Assembly (NCBI GenBank): GCA_038924905.1
Contig: JBCKUK010000010.1
Span: forward strand, 1 to 43,027
DNA length: 43,027 bases
Direction of reading: 5' to 3'
DNA from: JBCKUK01 sp038924905
Lineage (GTDB): Bacteria; Pseudomonadota; Gammaproteobacteria; Burkholderiales; Methylophilaceae
How positions within the stretch are numbered: the stretch's first letter is position 1; every line of letters starts with the position of its first letter. The notes under the pieces are model-generated. The model was not told the origin of the DNA and ran no database searches. It was given only the letters and a program-made list of their open reading frames with translations. Shown here piece by piece: positions 40,689-43,027 of this stretch. The position numbers were made by a program, and so were the translations under genes.

Positions 40689-41891
40689 TCAAGGCAAAAT
40701 CAAAGCGTTGAAATACTTTTCCGCCATTGCCGGGTCGAGCTTGCGCAAAGTCTGATAAATCTCCCGCACCTTGTCGCGCTGCCCTTGGCGATAATAGGCA
40801 ATGCCCAGGTTATTCCAGGCCTCGGCATACTCCGGCTGGATGCGCAGCGCCTCCCGATAGGCCTGAATCGCCTGGTCATATTGCTTGAGGAGGCTGTAGG
40901 AAGTGCCCAGGTTATTCCAAACGTCGGCATACTCCGGCTGGATACGCAGCGCCTCCCGAAAAGCCTTAATCGCCTGGTCGTGTTGCTTGGGGTTGCCGTA
41001 GGCAGTGCCCAGTCCATTCCAGGCCTTGGCAAGCTCCGGCTGGATACGCAGCGCCTCCCGAAAAGCCTGAATCGCCTGGTCGTATTGCTTGAGGTTGTTG
41101 TAGGCAAAGCCCATGGCATACCGTGCAACCGCGCTTCCAGGTTCGTTTTTTACCCACTGCTGCGCGAGTTTCAGTAGTCCCTGCCAGTCTTGTTTCTTCT
41201 CCAGCGCTATAGCACGGTTTAACCAATCCAGCCCGCCTTTTTTCGCTGCCACCGGCGCCGCTTGCGCCCGTTTCGGCAGTTCGCCTATCCAGTCCACCGG
41301 CAGAGCGAAGTTGAGATTCTGGCCCTCGATAAACTGGAATGTGGTGATGCCAATCAGCCGCCCTTTGTCGTCGAACAGCCCGCCACCGCTGGAGCCGGGA
41401 GAAATCGCGGCGGAGGTCTGGATGTATTGCGAGCCTTCATACGGGTGCAGGCTGGAGATAAGCCCTTCGCTCAAGGTTAGCTCCAGGCCTTTTGGTGCGC
41501 CGATGGCATAGACGCGCTGGCCGACCCTGAGCTTTTTGGCGCTGCCCAGCGTGATGGGTGTGGACTGTAAGTCCGGCGCGCTCAATTGGCATAGGTCGCG
41601 GTCGGGGTCGGCAAATTGCAGTATAGCCTTGAAGGTTTTGCCGGATTGCCGCACTTGCAGGCTTTTGCCTTCTTGCGCCACATGGCAGTTGGTAATCACC
41701 TTACCCGCGCCAATGACCACGCCGCTGCCCTGCCCGATGGATTCGCCTTTGGCGTCGAAGATGTCTATCACCACCACGGAGGGCGACGCCTTCACGAAGA
41801 TTTGTTCAGGGGGGCTGACGCGGGCGGCGGTCGCCGTCAGCGTGAAGATTAAGAGACCGGTGAGGAAACCAGATGCAAAGCGCAATCTCAT
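40689..41891 (-). CDS. Secreted trypsin-like serine protease with TPR repeats
   Basis: A 400-residue protein. A signal peptide (MRLRFASGFLTGLLIFTLTA) is followed by a chymotrypsin/DegP-like domain with H70 (ITNCHVA), D99 (DPDRDLCQL) and S168 (SPGSSGGGLFD) as catalytic triad. Residues 255-395 are four 34-residue TPR units, of the form QYDQAIQAFREALRIQPE-AWNNLG. No PDZ domain is present; TPRs take its place, presumably to bind partners. The units are so alike at DNA level (102-base period, about 40800-41105) that they must have been duplicated recently. It stands alone, so its substrate is unknown. Confidence 0.88.
   Translation of the reverse strand: MRLRFASGFLTGLLIFTLTATAARVSPPEQIFVKASPSVVVIDIFDAKGESIGQGSGVVIGAGKVITNCHVAQEGKSLQVRQSGKTFKAILQFADPDRDLCQLSAPDLQSTPITLGSAKKLRVGQRVYAIGAPKGLELTLSEGLISSLHPYEGSQYIQTSAAISPGSSGGGLFDDKGRLIGITTFQFIEGQNLNFALPVDWIGELPKRAQAAPVAAKKGGLDWLNRAIALEKKQDWQGLLKLAQQWVKNEPGSAVARYAMGFAYNNLKQYDQAIQAFREALRIQPELAKAWNGLGTAYGNPKQHDQAIKAFREALRIQPEYADVWNNLGTSYSLLKQYDQAIQAYREALRIQPEYAEAWNNLGIAYYRQGQRDKVREIYQTLRKLDPAMAEKYFNALILP
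40800..41105 (-). repeat. Three tandem 102-bp units encoding TPRs
   Basis: The segment CTCCGGCTGGATACGCAGCGCCTCCCG recurs at about 40830, 40933 and 41035, with the 102-base spacing of one TPR unit, and GCCTGGTCRTRTTGCTT follows each time. The units differ by few bases, so length changes by slippage or recombination are likely among strains. Confidence 0.8.
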
Positions 41892-41939
41892 GATGCACCC
41901 CCTGACTATTTTATGCCATTGTACATAAAGCCCAGCAGG

Positions 41940-42170
41940 CTAGGGTAAGCAACCAACAATCTCGACCGGCGGGATCATGAGCAGATCATCGCCAAAGAGG
42001 CAAAAGGCGGCTGGGAAACCCGGATGGCGGCCTGACCTACCCAACCGCCAGGTGCCGCTACCCTTGTAGTAACCTTGCTGTTTCCATGGGGTCTGGTTTT
42101 GTTGCCTGTTATTTCGCTGTTCCCAGGCGCGCGGCGTGGATGTAGCGAGTTTTGGTTCGATAAAACTCAC
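41940..42170 (-). CDS. Possible small ORF coupled to the zinc-ribbon gene
   Basis: A 76-codon frame starting with GTG in GTGA overlap with the stop of the gene before it (MSFIEPKLATSTPRAWEQRN to FGDDLLMIPPVEIVGCLP). The overlap suggests co-translation, but the sequence resembles no family and may be chance. Confidence 0.25.
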   Translation of the reverse strand: MSFIEPKLATSTPRAWEQRNNRQQNQTPWKQQGYYKGSGTWRLGRSGRHPGFPAAFCLFGDDLLMIPPVEIVGCLP

Positions 42171-42799
42171 GCCTTTTGTGAAGCCCAGCCCATTCGATTC
42201 ATGAAAGCCACCAGCGCAAAGTCTTTTTGCTGTTCACATTCGATAATTCCCTGCCGTAAACGGTCAAAGGTTTTCAGGTGCATCCCCTTGGGCTTTTGCC
42301 AGCCGTTCCAATCGCCAGCGCCACTGGCCAGCTTGCGTTCGATCTTGCGTTGCTTGCGCCACGCCCTGTCCATTAAATCCTCGCTTTGGCTGTAATAGGC
42401 AACACGGACACAACGGCGGCAAGCGTAGCGCCCACCGGGTGCGCCGAAATACACCACCGCGCAACGCCGCCCGCATGAGGGGCATATAATCCACGGACGG
42501 GAACCACCATAATTACAAGGGGTGCGGTCAATCCATAACGAACATTCCACATCTCGCGGATCGTGCCCGTAAGGTGTCCACTGATAAGACAGAATCACGC
42601 GTTCTGGATCATCAGCCACGCGCACGCGAATACTCCCTGCATTTTCTCCGTGGTTGTTAGTCCAGCTCCACGAAAACCACGCCCCCGGATTGAGTAGCCT
42701 CTTGCGTGCAATATGCCGCACGTCGAAAGCCAGCGATGCTTCCGCCTTGCGCTTCCACCCCGGACGGCCAGCGCCGTACCGACTACCACCAGTGCCCAT
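42167..42799 (-). CDS. Zinc-ribbon protein of mobile-element type, function unknown
   Basis: A 210-residue protein starting MGTGGSRYGAGRPGWKRKAE. In the middle, IICPSCGRRCAVVYFGAPGG followed by YACRRCVRVAYYSQSEDLMD is a C4 zinc ribbon (CxxC-CxxC), and the C-terminus is helical and basic (RKIERKLASG). I recognise the layout from conserved proteins next to phage or integrative elements in proteobacteria, where it is annotated as hypothetical. It is likely to bind nucleic acid. No partner genes confirm this. Confidence 0.7.
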   Translation of the reverse strand: MGTGGSRYGAGRPGWKRKAEASLAFDVRHIARKRLLNPGAWFSWSWTNNHGENAGSIRVRVADDPERVILSYQWTPYGHDPRDVECSLWIDRTPCNYGGSRPWIICPSCGRRCAVVYFGAPGGRYACRRCVRVAYYSQSEDLMDRAWRKQRKIERKLASGAGDWNGWQKPKGMHLKTFDRLRQGIIECEQQKDFALVAFMNRMGWASQKA

Positions 42800-42854
42800 T
42801 ATTCAGCCTCCACAGAATACGAAATCATTAGAGAAAATATACATGGTTTCATCG

Positions 42855-43027
42855 TCAAATCGGCCTGTAAATAGCGCCATTCCTTGCGTTCGGATATGAT
42901 TGATTTATCAATTGATTATGCAACTGACTACCAAGTCGCACCATGGGGCAACCTTGGGGTATTTTGCTGCGTGCTTTCCGCAACTGTTCGCATACTGTTA
43001 CCAGTTCCAGCCGGATACGCGCAAACT
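42855..43027 (-). CDS. 3' end of a CDS cut by the window edge
   Basis: The minus frame open from the edge encodes FARIRLELVTVCEQLRKARS, then SQLHNQLINQSYPNARNGAI and ends YRPI at TGA 42855-42857. The regular heptad-like helix argues that it is coding. Same strand as, and 56 bases from, the zinc-ribbon gene, so it may be its operon partner. Family unknown. Confidence 0.45.
   Translation of the reverse strand, partial: FARIRLELVTVCEQLRKARSKIPQGCPMVRLGSQLHNQLINQSYPNARNGAIYRPI

Noticed and set aside
42896..43027. Plus-strand frame open to the right edge (MIDLSIDYATDYQVAPWGNL)
   Set aside because: The minus-strand frame in the same place has better protein character; both cannot be real.

Overview
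The window looks like part of a betaproteobacterial chromosome, probably from the order Nitrosomonadales (for example a Gallionellaceae relative). The reasons are the housekeeping block thrS-infC-rpmI-rplT-pheS-pheT-ihfA-merR-tRNA-Pro, and a nuo operon followed by a DUF2818 gene and a NUDIX hydrolase gene. The family placement is inference from gene order and protein character, since no database search was possible.

Region 1 (1-6360) is accessory and full of wreckage. Intact genes are an O-methyltransferase, a GAF-domain protein, an SPFH/NfeD pair and a DUF3617 protein. Between them lie pieces of IS256, IS3, ISNCY-like and IS91-like transposases, the last 69 codons of queA, and the tail of an HNH nuclease gene. 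Two copies of a 19-bp sequence mark where mobile-element ends abut truncated genes. Region 2 (6364-13599) is the conserved translation block, bounded by tRNA-Pro(GGG) and tRNA-Val(GAC). It holds a PheT about 120 residues shorter than usual and an infC that seems to start at AUA. Region 3 (13717-19009) holds a 2-oxoglutarate oxygenase plus PLP decarboxylase pair. A cluster of type II toxin-antitoxin modules follows (BrnTA with a frameshifted toxin, RelBE-like, DinJ/YafQ-like), then a NUDIX hydrolase.

Region 4 (19158-36523, all minus strand) is a complete but chimeric complex I operon. nuoA to nuoI are AT-richer and host-like. From nuoJ to nuoN the DNA turns GC-rich. nuoL is absent; in its place are two MnhD/MrpD-type antiporter-like subunits with a small two-helix protein between them, then nuoM and nuoN. 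Behind the intact nuoN lies the 3' half of a second, host-like nuoN. The simplest reading is that the membrane-arm genes were replaced by horizontally acquired ones, giving a complex I with four antiporter-like subunits instead of three. Region 5 (37069-39909) is a GC-rich pntAA-pntAB-pntB transhydrogenase operon, also probably acquired. Together regions 4 and 5 connect NADH oxidation, quinone reduction, proton pumping and NADPH supply.

Region 6 (39910-43027) has small unknown genes, a secreted serine protease with TPR repeats, a zinc-ribbon protein of mobile-element type, and the tail of a gene cut by the window edge.
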